Source: Leptospira bouyouniensis (GTDB taxonomy: Bacteria; Spirochaetota; Leptospiria; Leptospirales; Leptospiraceae). From it: DNA of 64,000 nucleotides. Position numbers and translations under genes: made by a program. Every line of letters begins with the position of its first letter. The first letter of the stretch is position 1. The notes under the pieces are model-generated. The model had not been told where the DNA came from. It saw nothing but the letters and a program-made list of their open reading frames with translations, and ran no database searches. The stretch covers positions 397,384 through 461,383 of the forward strand of contig NZ_RQFT01000007.1 of NCBI RefSeq assembly GCF_004769525.1. Reading direction: 5' to 3'. This document shows positions 18,991 through 27,933 of this stretch, one piece after another.

Positions 18991-19916
18991 ATTTTCTCCA
19001 TAAAAATCTGCTCGAGTGATACTTCTTGTTTTTTTAATGATTCAATTTGAATCCCAGAAGACAATGCTTTTGAAAATAAGGATTCTTTGAATTGTTTTGG
19101 ATTTGTTGTTCGCACTAAAAACATTTCTTCTTCTTTTCCAGTTCCCATTTCGGTAACAGTATCATTCCCAGAGAGAACTGTTTTCATAAATTGAACCAAT
19201 TCCTCTTTCGGTTTGCCAGAAAGACCAACTTCCCAGCCTGCAAGTCGGTTCATCTCCTCTTCCAAACGAGAGAGAGAAAGTTCTTGTTTCAAACTCCCTT
19301 TGTGGATGAATAAAAATTTATCACAAGTTTTATAAATCTCAGTTAGGATATGACTTGAGATGAGGACTGTATGATTTCCCGCCAAACTTCGAATCAAACT
19401 TCGAATTTCGACAATTTGTTTTGGGTCAAGGCCTGAAATTGGTTCGTCCATGATCACTATTTCAGGATCACCTAGGATGGCTTGTGCAATTCCCACACGT
19501 TTGCGATAGCCAAGGGATAAAGTTCCGATGAGTTTATCTTTCACATGGATGAGATTTGTTTTTTCAATCACCTTTTCTATTTCCGAATTTAGTTTTGAGT
19601 CCTCAATTTTTTTAATGCGACCCACAAACTGAAGGTATTCGGATATTGTCATATCCTCATAGAGGGGCGGTGTTTCTGGTAAATAACCGATCTTTTGTTT
19701 TGCTTCTAAAGGAAAATCAAAGATGGACTTCCCGTCAATGGAGGCATCCCCTGCACTTGGGATTAAATACCCGGTGAGGATCCGGATGGTTGTGGTTTTT
19801 CCTGCACCATTCAGACCTAGTAGGCCCACGATCTCACCTTTCTCTAATTTAAAATTGAGCCCTGAGATGGCTCGTTTTTCGCCGTAAAATTTGGATAAAT
19901 TGCTGACTTGTATCAT
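18987..19916 (-). CDS. ABC transporter ATP-binding protein, GldA-like
   Basis: A 309-residue ATPase with Walker [11 protein letters not shown] (about residues 34-43), signature [14 protein letters not shown], Walker B IVIMDEP, the D-loop SGLDP and the H-loop SSHIL. A C-terminal extension of about 80 residues follows the nucleotide-binding domain, as in GldA/CcmA-type exporters. It is the first gene of a seven-gene leftward operon and is divergent from the kinase gene, with only 32 bp between the starts. Confidence 0.93.
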   Translation of the reverse strand: MIQVSNLSKFYGEKRAISGLNFKLEKGEIVGLLGLNGAGKTTTIRILTGYLIPSAGDASIDGKSIFDFPLEAKQKIGYLPETPPLYEDMTISEYLQFVGRIKKIEDSKLNSEIEKVIEKTNLIHVKDKLIGTLSLGYRKRVGIAQAILGDPEIVIMDEPISGLDPKQIVEIRSLIRSLAGNHTVLISSHILTEIYKTCDKFLFIHKGSLKQELSLSRLEEEMNRLAGWEVGLSGKPKEELVQFMKTVLSGNDTVTEMGTGKEEEMFLVRTTNPKQFKESLFSKALSSGIQIESLKKQEVSLEQIFMEKI

Positions 19917-19948
19917 AACTTTGGTTTAGTTTTCGTATACCTGCACCT

Positions 19949-21463
19949 ATGAATGAATTTCTGGAAAAAATCAAAAGCTTTTTCAAGGATGAAGAGAGCT
20001 TTTTTGATGCAAAGCAACTTCTCGGCCAAAATTGGCACAATTTTGTCCCTCAATACTTTGATAAAATCCTAGAAACACGTACGAATGCGGTATATGTATT
20101 AGACAGAGACGGAAATTACACCTATGTCAATGCAAAAGCTGTGGAAATGGCCGGGAAATCCGCAGAAGAAATGTTAGGGCAAAACATTTGGAATTTATTT
20201 CCAGTACTAAAAACCATCGAATTTGGAACTCAATTATCTGAGGCCATTCAAGAAAAAAAAACCTTTCGATCTGAAGAAACTTACTTCGATACGTTGGGTT
20301 GGTACGATATGCAAGTTTTCCCACAAGAAAACTTTACGATCATCATTGCAACCGAAGTCACAAACGAAAAAAATGCAAAAGATGAATTTAGCCAAATCCT
20401 AACTAAAAACAAAACAATCCTTAATGCATTACCTGACTTATTATTTGGAATCCATAGAAATGGACAAACAATCAATCATAAAGAATTTCCAAATTTTACA
20501 GGTTGGGATTGTAAAAACAAAGAAACTAACCTTCGTTACTCTGATATATCCGAAATTTTTCCAAATGATAAATTAGAAGAAATCCAAACGATTTTACACC
20601 AAGTGATTGATTTGGGAATCACTAAAACAGTCGAATATTCAATCCACGATACTGATGGTGAAAAATATTTCGAAGCAAGGTTTATAAAAACGGGTGATGT
20701 AGATGCACTTGCGATCATTCGGAATATCACAGAACGAAAAAAAGCAGAAGCATTAAAAAATGAATTCATCAGTTTGGTGAGTCATGAGCTGAGAACTCCA
20801 CTCACATCTATCAAAGGTTCAATTGATTTATTGCTTGCGGGAGTTGCAGGTGAACTGTCAAACCAAACCAAGTCTTTACTTAATATTTGCCGCAAGAACA
20901 CACAAAGACTCGTTCGATTTGTGACTGACCTTCTCGATATCGAAGCTTTGGATTCAGGGAATATCAACTTTAAATTCAGAACCTATCAACTCAACGAAAT
21001 CCTACAAACTTCTGTGGATGGGATGCGTACTTTTGCAGAACAGTATCATGTTCTATTGAATTTTGATTCTAACTTTCCTCAAACAAGCGTTTATGTAGAT
21101 GAAGATCGTTTGAACCATTGTATCACGAATTTAATTTCGAATGCAGTGAAATATACTCCCAAGTATTCAGAAGTGTCCATCTCTGTCCAAACCGATGAAA
21201 CAAAAACAAAAATTCTCATTAGAGACAATGGACCAGGCATTGATCCTAATTTTGCACCTAGGTTGTTTCATAGATTTGCACAAGGGGCTCCCCCAAAAGA
21301 TAAACTTGTCGGAGGATCTGGGCTTGGACTTTCCATTACCAAGGGTTTTGTGGAAGCCATGAATGGTAAAATTTACTTTTTTTCTGATGAAGTTGGCACT
21401 GTTTTTACAATAGAATTACCAATTACAAAACCAGGGCAAATTCCCATTGGAATGAACCAATGA
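19949..21463 (+). CDS. PAS-domain sensor histidine kinase
   Basis: A 504-residue soluble kinase. Two PAS-like domains occupy about residues 35-145 (NAVYVLDRDGNYTYVNAKA) and 150-265 (ending IIRNITERKKAEALKNEF). The HisKA domain has the phosphoacceptor His279 in SHELRTPLTSIKGS, and the HATPase domain carries N (NLISNAVKYTP), G1 (DNGPGID) and G2 (GGSGLGLSI) boxes. No membrane segment is present, so it senses a cytosolic cue. Its stop overlaps the ATG of the response regulator gene, which is almost certainly its partner. Confidence 0.95.
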   Translation: MNEFLEKIKSFFKDEESFFDAKQLLGQNWHNFVPQYFDKILETRTNAVYVLDRDGNYTYVNAKAVEMAGKSAEEMLGQNIWNLFPVLKTIEFGTQLSEAIQEKKTFRSEETYFDTLGWYDMQVFPQENFTIIIATEVTNEKNAKDEFSQILTKNKTILNALPDLLFGIHRNGQTINHKEFPNFTGWDCKNKETNLRYSDISEIFPNDKLEEIQTILHQVIDLGITKTVEYSIHDTDGEKYFEARFIKTGDVDALAIIRNITERKKAEALKNEFISLVSHELRTPLTSIKGSIDLLLAGVAGELSNQTKSLLNICRKNTQRLVRFVTDLLDIEALDSGNINFKFRTYQLNEILQTSVDGMRTFAEQYHVLLNFDSNFPQTSVYVDEDRLNHCITNLISNAVKYTPKYSEVSISVQTDETKTKILIRDNGPGIDPNFAPRLFHRFAQGAPPKDKLVGGSGLGLSITKGFVEAMNGKIYFFSDEVGTVFTIELPITKPGQIPIGMNQ

Positions 21464-21852
21464 GTACCCCGATTCTAAAACATGTTTTGATAGTTGAAGA
21501 TGAGGAAGATATTGTAGAGATCCTTCGAATTGCCCTTGCGTATAACTCTAGTTATGAAGTGAGTTTTGCGAAAACGGGACCGGAAGGATTACAAAAAGCA
21601 ATCATCCTACAACCCGATTTGATCCTTTTGGATGTTCTGATGCCGGGTATGAATGGGATGGAACTGATTGAAGAACTCAAAATTTTTCCGGAAACCAAAA
21701 GGATCCCGGTTGCCTTTCTCACATCACGCGTGCTAAAGAATGAAATTTTGGAATACCAAAGAAGAGGAGGCATCGGTGTGATTGAAAAACCCTTTGCCCC
21801 TCTTGAAATCTCTGAAAAAATCCAAACCCTATGGGATGATTTTCACAAATAG
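21460..21852 (+). CDS. Single-domain response regulator
   Basis: A 130-residue CheY-like receiver: acidic pocket EDEED (residues 13-17), phosphoacceptor Asp58 in LILLDVLMPG, a Thr/Ser-type residue in AFLTSR and Lys in EKPFAP. There is no output domain, so it passes the signal by protein contact. The gene overlaps the kinase gene by 4 bp. Confidence 0.95.
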   Translation: MSTPILKHVLIVEDEEDIVEILRIALAYNSSYEVSFAKTGPEGLQKAIILQPDLILLDVLMPGMNGMELIEELKIFPETKRIPVAFLTSRVLKNEILEYQRRGGIGVIEKPFAPLEISEKIQTLWDDFHK

Positions 21853-21866
21853 TAAAACCTATTTAT

Positions 21867-22868
21867 TTATTTGTCTTGGAACCCAGCTAAAATTTCATCC
21901 TGGCGTCCCATCAGTTTTACAGATAACCTTGGTCCCACCTCACAAACGATACGCGAGGCAACATAATTACCCCAACGTGCTGATTTTTGTGCCGAATACC
22001 CTTGTGTGAGTCCATACAAAACTCCGGCAGCAAAAGCATCACCTGCTCCCGTTGTATCAATTGGTTTTACAGGAAAACCAGGAACTAATGTTATTTTGCC
22101 ATTTTCAGCAACATATGCACCATCTTTACCAGCAGTCATAAATACCAATGAACAGAGCTTAGATACATATTGTACGGCTTCTTCTGGTGTTTTTGCTCCA
22201 CTTAAAGCGAGTCCTTCTTCTGTATTACAAAAAACTACATCAACGTATTCTTTTGTTAGATGGATGAATTCATCTCTGGAACGATTCACACAAAATGGAT
22301 CACTATATGTAAAAGAAACTTTTACATTGTTTTCTTTTGCGATTTTCATCGTAAGTTCACTTGCTTTTTTAGTAGAATCTCCATCCCACAAATAACCTTC
22401 GACATACACATATTTACTTTTTTTTAAGTTTTCAAGATCAATATCATTTGGACCAAGAGATGTGGAGATCGCAAGATTGGTAAGCATCGTTCGTTCAGCA
22501 TCAGGTGTTGTTAAGACAACACAAGTTCCAGTATGGCCCGATTTGTCAGGAGTGGTTTCAAATAAAACTCCTGCATCTTCCATATCTTTTTTATAAAACT
22601 CACCATAAGTATCGTGAGTGACTTTCCCAGTATAACAACAAGTCCCTCCAGAATTTGCAATCGCAATCATTGTATTGGCTGCACTTCCACCGGACCTAAG
22701 TTCTTTCTTCTCATCATGTAAATCAGCAAGAATTTGACCTTGTCTTGACTCATCGACTAAGGTCATTACACCTTTGGTGATACTTTGTTTTTCTAAAAAA
22801 TTGGGATTGATAAAGGCAATGATATCTACCAGGGCGTTCCCTACGCCGAATACGTCGTAATGTTTCAT
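21867..22868 (-). CDS. PfkB-family carbohydrate/nucleoside kinase
   Basis: The family N-terminus is YDVFGVGNALVDIIAF, and the second PfkB signature DTTGAGDAFAAGVLYGL contains the catalytic Asp near the C-terminus. The overall pattern, with GGSAANT and LRSGG motifs, resembles adenosine-kinase-like sugar kinases common in bacteria. The longest open frame begins at TTG 22907, but the ATG at 22868 starts exactly where homologues start, so I use it (333 residues). It faces the response regulator gene with 14 bp between stops. Confidence 0.85.
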   Translation of the reverse strand: MKHYDVFGVGNALVDIIAFINPNFLEKQSITKGVMTLVDESRQGQILADLHDEKKELRSGGSAANTMIAIANSGGTCCYTGKVTHDTYGEFYKKDMEDAGVLFETTPDKSGHTGTCVVLTTPDAERTMLTNLAISTSLGPNDIDLENLKKSKYVYVEGYLWDGDSTKKASELTMKIAKENNVKVSFTYSDPFCVNRSRDEFIHLTKEYVDVVFCNTEEGLALSGAKTPEEAVQYVSKLCSLVFMTAGKDGAYVAENGKITLVPGFPVKPIDTTGAGDAFAAGVLYGLTQGYSAQKSARWGNYVASRIVCEVGPRLSVKLMGRQDEILAGFQDK

Positions 22869-22952
22869 GTGGACAATGCTTTTTTCCTTTAGGGAATTGA
22901 CACTCAATTTTCCTATTCCAGTTTGGCAAGGTACCGAGAAAAAAACGACTTC

Positions 22953-25031
22953 ATGGTTTCCAAATTCAATTTATTTTTCCTCATTTGTTTGTTCCTCGGG
23001 CCAAAACTATTACTCTCACAAGAAACATCAAAAAAAGAACCAGAAACAATCGAGATCAAAGCGAATGTCGATTCAGCTTCCAAAAATACCAATTTTAGTA
23101 AAAACCCAACTGGATTCCAAAAAGAAATCAATTTAGATTCATCTAACACAAGATATACGAGTTTGCCCGACATTCTCAACCGAGAAGCAGGTGTCAGAAT
23201 TCGCCAATACGGCGGACTTGGTTCTTATTCAACACTTTCTCTTCGAGGAACCAATCCAAACCAATCGAAAATTTATTGGAATGGTGTTCCTATCAATAAT
23301 TCATTAGGTGGCGAAATTAATTTAGCTGATTTACCCTTTGATAATTTAGAAAAAATAGAAATTTATAAATCGGGGACACCAGCTGGTTTTTCAGGATCTG
23401 CTATTGGAGGATCCATCAATCTTGTTTCGAAAATTAAGATTGAAAAACCAATCACCCGTGTGAATTTAATGGGAGGTAGTTTTAAAACAGCAAAAGCTAC
23501 CGTTACACATATGGACCAATTCAAGTATGGTTCCTATTTTGTGCAGGCTCTACAAGAGACATCAGACCAAAATTTTACGTATCTCAACAACAAAGGTACT
23601 GTATTATTTAATACTTATGATGATACAATTGATGAAAGAAGGAATGCTCAGTTTCGAAAAACGGGTTTTACTGGAAATCTTGCGTTAGAACTAGGTAAAA
23701 CCAAAGTCAATTTTTTGAATGATTATATCCACAGAAAACAAGGGTTACCTGGCCCAGGCAACAGGCAAACTACATCCGTAGGAAGAGTATTTAGCAAACT
23801 TTCTTCTGCTATTACAACAGAAACCAATGAGTTTTTATTCACTAACTTAACTTTAGAAACTAAAACGTATGGAAATTTTTCTAGAGATGATTTGTTCGAT
23901 CCAAAATCTGAGTTTAGTTTTGGCACTCCCAATGCGTACACAAAAACAAATCAGTATGGATTTCAATTATCTCCCACATTATACTTGTTAGATTACTTTC
24001 AAGTTTTGCGTGCTTCCCTACAAACAGAACAAGAGTTTTTTACAAGATACGAAAAACGTGCCAATCATGAGACTGAAAGAAAAGAACCAAAAAAAAGAAG
24101 GGATACCCAAAGTTTTACATTCCAAGATGAAATTCGACTTTTTTCGAATCGTTTATTTCTTGTCCCACAAGTTCGGTTTGAAAGGTATACAGATCGATTT
24201 GGGAAGGATGAAACGAGCATTCGAAATCAATTGCTCGATCCTCTGAATGATGTTTTTTATGTAAGGCAGAATTTTATAAATCCAAGTTTTGGACTAAAAA
24301 TTGTTTGGATCAAAAAAGAAAATTTGGAATTCGGAACACTTGCAAACATAAGTAAAGACTTTCGAATTCCTAGCTTTTTAGAGTTATTCGGAGAACGAGG
24401 TAGTATCGTTGGAAATACAAAATTAAAACCAGAACAAAGTCGTAACGGTGATATGGGTTTTTATCTTCATACAAAAATAGGTTCCAATTGGAAAATCCAG
24501 TCGGATATCGCCTACTTTCAAAAACGAATTTTTGATATGATTTTATTTTTACCGAATTCTCAATTCACCTTGAGACCAGAAAATGTGGACCAAGCATTCA
24601 TTCGAGGTGCTGAAACAAGTCACAACATTATTTGGAACAAAGGTGTAAAATTTAACTTCAATTATACTTACCAAGATGCAAGAAATTACTCCGACTCACC
24701 AGCATTAAATGGTAAATATTTACCATTACGATCCAAAAGCCAAGGGAGTGCCTTACTTGCATTTTTTAATGAAACTTCGGAAATTGGAATCGAATATCAA
24801 TACATTGGAGCCAATTACAGAGATCGTACGAATGAATATTTGGGATACTTACCTTCTCGCCAATTTTGGAATCTTTATATCCAATACTCAGCTTATAAAA
24901 ACAAGGATACTGGAAATGAATTGATTTTGGGATTTGAAGTGAGAAACTTATCTGACAAACGAGTCGAAGATTTGGTGGGGTATCCACTACCAGGACGTAG
25001 TTACTATTTGACTGGGAGTTATCGTTTCTAA
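22953..25031 (+). CDS. TonB-dependent outer-membrane receptor
   Basis: The ATG at 22953 starts a 692-residue product with a signal peptide (FNLFFLICLFLGPKLLLS). A possible TonB box (ETIEIKA) lies near the mature N-terminus. The plug domain follows: LPDILNREAGVRIRQYGG, LRGTNPNQSKIYWNGVPINN and IEIYKSGTPAGFSGSAIGG. The rest is a beta-barrel with many aromatic strand ends, ending GRSYYLTGSYRF with terminal Phe as required for barrel insertion. A TTG 30 bp upstream gives a longer frame but no better signal peptide. The receptor stop overlaps the ATG of a lipoprotein gene, so the two are co-translated. The ligand is unknown. Confidence 0.93.
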   Translation: MVSKFNLFFLICLFLGPKLLLSQETSKKEPETIEIKANVDSASKNTNFSKNPTGFQKEINLDSSNTRYTSLPDILNREAGVRIRQYGGLGSYSTLSLRGTNPNQSKIYWNGVPINNSLGGEINLADLPFDNLEKIEIYKSGTPAGFSGSAIGGSINLVSKIKIEKPITRVNLMGGSFKTAKATVTHMDQFKYGSYFVQALQETSDQNFTYLNNKGTVLFNTYDDTIDERRNAQFRKTGFTGNLALELGKTKVNFLNDYIHRKQGLPGPGNRQTTSVGRVFSKLSSAITTETNEFLFTNLTLETKTYGNFSRDDLFDPKSEFSFGTPNAYTKTNQYGFQLSPTLYLLDYFQVLRASLQTEQEFFTRYEKRANHETERKEPKKRRDTQSFTFQDEIRLFSNRLFLVPQVRFERYTDRFGKDETSIRNQLLDPLNDVFYVRQNFINPSFGLKIVWIKKENLEFGTLANISKDFRIPSFLELFGERGSIVGNTKLKPEQSRNGDMGFYLHTKIGSNWKIQSDIAYFQKRIFDMILFLPNSQFTLRPENVDQAFIRGAETSHNIIWNKGVKFNFNYTYQDARNYSDSPALNGKYLPLRSKSQGSALLAFFNETSEIGIEYQYIGANYRDRTNEYLGYLPSRQFWNLYIQYSAYKNKDTGNELILGFEVRNLSDKRVEDLVGYPLPGRSYYLTGSYRF

Positions 25032-26230
25032 TGGAAAAGTTATTAATTAAAAAACCACCAGTAAAGAAATGGACTGCAATTTTATCGTTTTTGTTTGTTT
25101 TCCAATGTAGCCAATTAGAAATCGAAAAACCAAATTTATTCCAATTCCTTTTTTTGTCATCCTCACCTACTTCCGTTGGAGTTGTCACATCTGATTTTGC
25201 CAGTGGTGGTCGATTCAAATCCTTTGAACCCAATTCGTTTACAACTTTTCCGACATCCATACCCATCCATTCTGATGCAGTCGGTCGTTATTCCAATGAC
25301 CGAGTTTTTATCGTAAACCGATTGAATCGAGATTCCATTCAAGTGCTGAATCCACAATTCGGATTTATCACCGAACAAGAGTTTAGTGTTGGGCAAGGAA
25401 AAAATCCACAAGACATTGCTGTTTGGAATGATAAATACTTTATTAGTTTGTACAACGCAGATGAACTTGTCATTCATAGTCGGGCTTCAGGAGTTAAAAT
25501 TGGTGCGGTATCATTTGTTTCCCTTAAAGAAACTTTCTCCACTTCAGGAATCCCTGACTCTTCGGTAGAAGCATCCTATATGATCCAAGATGGATCTAGT
25601 TTGTTTATTTTATTACAAAGATTAGATCGTAATGATGTGTCCGGTTATCTACCACCTAACTCTGATTCTTATTTGGTCGAAGTAGATATGGATTTAAACC
25701 AAATCAAAACTGTCTACACTTTACCATATAGAAACCCGAGTTCCAAAATCCAAAAGGTATTTTTATTCGGAGAACCTCATTTAGTATTTTCTTGTGTGGG
25801 GCGAGTTGGATTCATTTCACAAATCGATGCAGGGATCATTGCATTCCGTTTGAGCACTAGGCAATTTCATCCAGAAAGATTGTATGCGGAACAAATCGCT
25901 GGAGGGGATATCCTATCCTTTCAAATTAAAAATGATGATTTCGGATATGCATCAGTTTTGGATGCGGGATTTAATAAAACCATCCAAGTATTTCGCCCTA
26001 GGACGGGAGAAAAAATAGGAACCCTCTTACAAATACCAGGAAATATTGGGATTAGTTTATCGGGTTTGTTACTCACAAATGAAGGAAAACTACTCGTAGG
26101 TTCCACTGATTTTTCAAGGCCTGGAATTTATGTGTATGATACCAATATAGGAAATGTTTTGCTGAACCCTATTCCAAGTTCAGTTGAGTTGACACCATTC
26201 GATATCTTCCAGTTGCAAAATCTTCCATAA
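25031..26230 (+). CDS. Lipoprotein with beta-propeller-like repeats, receptor partner
   Basis: The 399-residue product has a lysine-rich N-terminus, a hydrophobic stretch and the lipobox LFVFQCS (Cys about residue 27). The mature part shows repeated strand motifs such as RVFIVNRLNRDSIQVL and KYFISLYNADELVIHS, like YncE/surface beta-propeller proteins. The ATG overlaps the stop of the TonB-dependent receptor (TAATG), which suggests a surface or periplasmic partner that binds the receptor's ligand. Confidence 0.75.
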   Translation: MEKLLIKKPPVKKWTAILSFLFVFQCSQLEIEKPNLFQFLFLSSSPTSVGVVTSDFASGGRFKSFEPNSFTTFPTSIPIHSDAVGRYSNDRVFIVNRLNRDSIQVLNPQFGFITEQEFSVGQGKNPQDIAVWNDKYFISLYNADELVIHSRASGVKIGAVSFVSLKETFSTSGIPDSSVEASYMIQDGSSLFILLQRLDRNDVSGYLPPNSDSYLVEVDMDLNQIKTVYTLPYRNPSSKIQKVFLFGEPHLVFSCVGRVGFISQIDAGIIAFRLSTRQFHPERLYAEQIAGGDILSFQIKNDDFGYASVLDAGFNKTIQVFRPRTGEKIGTLLQIPGNIGISLSGLLLTNEGKLLVGSTDFSRPGIYVYDTNIGNVLLNPIPSSVELTPFDIFQLQNLP

Positions 26231-26265
26231 TTTTCATAATGGAAAAAGATAGGGGAATCTAATTT

Positions 26266-27918
26266 ATGTTAACTCTAAAAAAACATCCAAACGGTCCACT
26301 CGCCAAACAAGTTCTACTCATCGTATTAGATGGTGTGGGTTATACAGAAAAAGGATTCGAAAATGGAAATGCAGTAGCAAAATCCAATATGCCTGTTCTA
26401 AAAAGTCTTTGGAAAAACCATCCTACAGTTTTGTTAAAAGCACATGGAACTGCTGTCGGTATGCCAAGTGACGAGGATATGGGAAACTCGGAAGTGGGTC
26501 ATAATGTATTAGGCTCTGGTCGAATTTTTGACCAAGGAGCAAAATTGGTTTCTCAATCCATCGATAGCGGAAGTTTATTTCGTGGTCCGATCTGGAAAAA
26601 GTTGATTTCTAATAGTATCACAAACCAATCAACCTTTCATTTTATTGGTCTTTTTTCCGATGGAAATGTCCATAGCCATATTGATCACCTTAAAGCACTT
26701 ATAGACCATGCGATCAAAGAAAATATTAAAAAAATCAGATTGCATATACTACTTGATGGAAGAGATGTTCCCGAAAAATCAGCGTTAGACTATCTCATAC
26801 CTTTCGAAACTTATTTAGAAAATTATCGGAAAGCCGGAATGGATATCTGCATTGCTTCAGGTGGAGGTAGGATGGAGTTAACCATGGATCGTTATGATGC
26901 GGATTGGTCTATGGTGGAAAGAGGTTGGAACCATCATGTGGAAGGGGAAGGAAGAATTTTTCCTTCAGCAAAAGAAGCAATCGAGACATTTCGTTCAGAA
27001 AATCCTTCAGTTATCGACCAATATTTACCTGGCTTTGTCATTGGAGATACAAATGGAAATCCTGTTGGAAAAATTTTAGACAAGGACTCTGTTGTTTTCT
27101 TTAACTTTCGAGGGGATAGATCCATTGAAATTTCAAGAGCCTTTACAGAAGAAAACCTGACAACATTTAACCGCAAACGATTTCCAAAAGTTGAATTTGC
27201 AGGAATGATGCAATATGATGGAGATTTATTCATCCCCAAACAATACTTAGTCGATCCTCCTGCAATTGACCGTACTATGGGAGAATATTTTGCCAATGAA
27301 GGGATTGCCCAGTATGCCCTCTCTGAAACTCAAAAGTTTGGGCATGTGACATTCTTTTGGAATGGAAACAAATCAGGATACTTTAACCAAAACTTAGAAA
27401 CTTACGAGGAAGTAAAATCAGACATTATTCCATTTGACCAAAAGCCCGAGATGAAGGCAAAAGAAATCACTGATAATTTGGTATTGGCACTCACTTCCCA
27501 TAAATACCCCTTTCTACGCGTCAACTATGCTAACGGAGATATGGTGGGCCATACAGGGAATATGGATGCAACTGTGAAAGGTTTAGAGTATTTGGATCTT
27601 TGCTTGGATCGAATCAAAAAAATATGTGATGAAACCAATACAGTTTTGTGTATCACTGCAGACCATGGAAATGCTGACGAAATGTACCAACTCGATAAAA
27701 AGGGAAATGCACAAACTGCAAAAGATGGAAAACCAGTTCCCAAAACAAGTCACACACTTAATCCCGTACAATTTGTACTTTATGACCCAAAAGGTAAAAT
27801 AAAACTCAATACAAACATACAAGAAAAGGGACTTGCCAATGTGGCGGCAACGATGATGGATTTATTGGGTTTTGAAGCACCAGAAGGATACCATCCAAGT
27901 CTAATTGATAGAAAGTAA
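26266..27918 (+). CDS. gpmI: 2,3-bisphosphoglycerate-independent phosphoglycerate mutase
   Basis: A 550-residue cofactor-independent phosphoglycerate mutase of the alkaline-phosphatase superfamily. [13 protein letters not shown] is the first metal site, the catalytic Ser lies in [15 protein letters not shown] (about residues 75-89), HILLDGRD and [15 protein letters not shown] follow, and [10 protein letters not shown] and KTSHTLNPV supply the C-terminal metal ligands. It interconverts 3- and 2-phosphoglycerate. The length is slightly above the usual 510 residues because of an extended N-terminus. AGGGGA about 8 nt before the ATG is a good ribosome binding site. Confidence 0.96.
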   Translation: MLTLKKHPNGPLAKQVLLIVLDGVGYTEKGFENGNAVAKSNMPVLKSLWKNHPTVLLKAHGTAVGMPSDEDMGNSEVGHNVLGSGRIFDQGAKLVSQSIDSGSLFRGPIWKKLISNSITNQSTFHFIGLFSDGNVHSHIDHLKALIDHAIKENIKKIRLHILLDGRDVPEKSALDYLIPFETYLENYRKAGMDICIASGGGRMELTMDRYDADWSMVERGWNHHVEGEGRIFPSAKEAIETFRSENPSVIDQYLPGFVIGDTNGNPVGKILDKDSVVFFNFRGDRSIEISRAFTEENLTTFNRKRFPKVEFAGMMQYDGDLFIPKQYLVDPPAIDRTMGEYFANEGIAQYALSETQKFGHVTFFWNGNKSGYFNQNLETYEEVKSDIIPFDQKPEMKAKEITDNLVLALTSHKYPFLRVNYANGDMVGHTGNMDATVKGLEYLDLCLDRIKKICDETNTVLCITADHGNADEMYQLDKKGNAQTAKDGKPVPKTSHTLNPVQFVLYDPKGKIKLNTNIQEKGLANVAATMMDLLGFEAPEGYHPSLIDRK

Positions 27919-27933
27919 ATTTTCTCGATTCTT

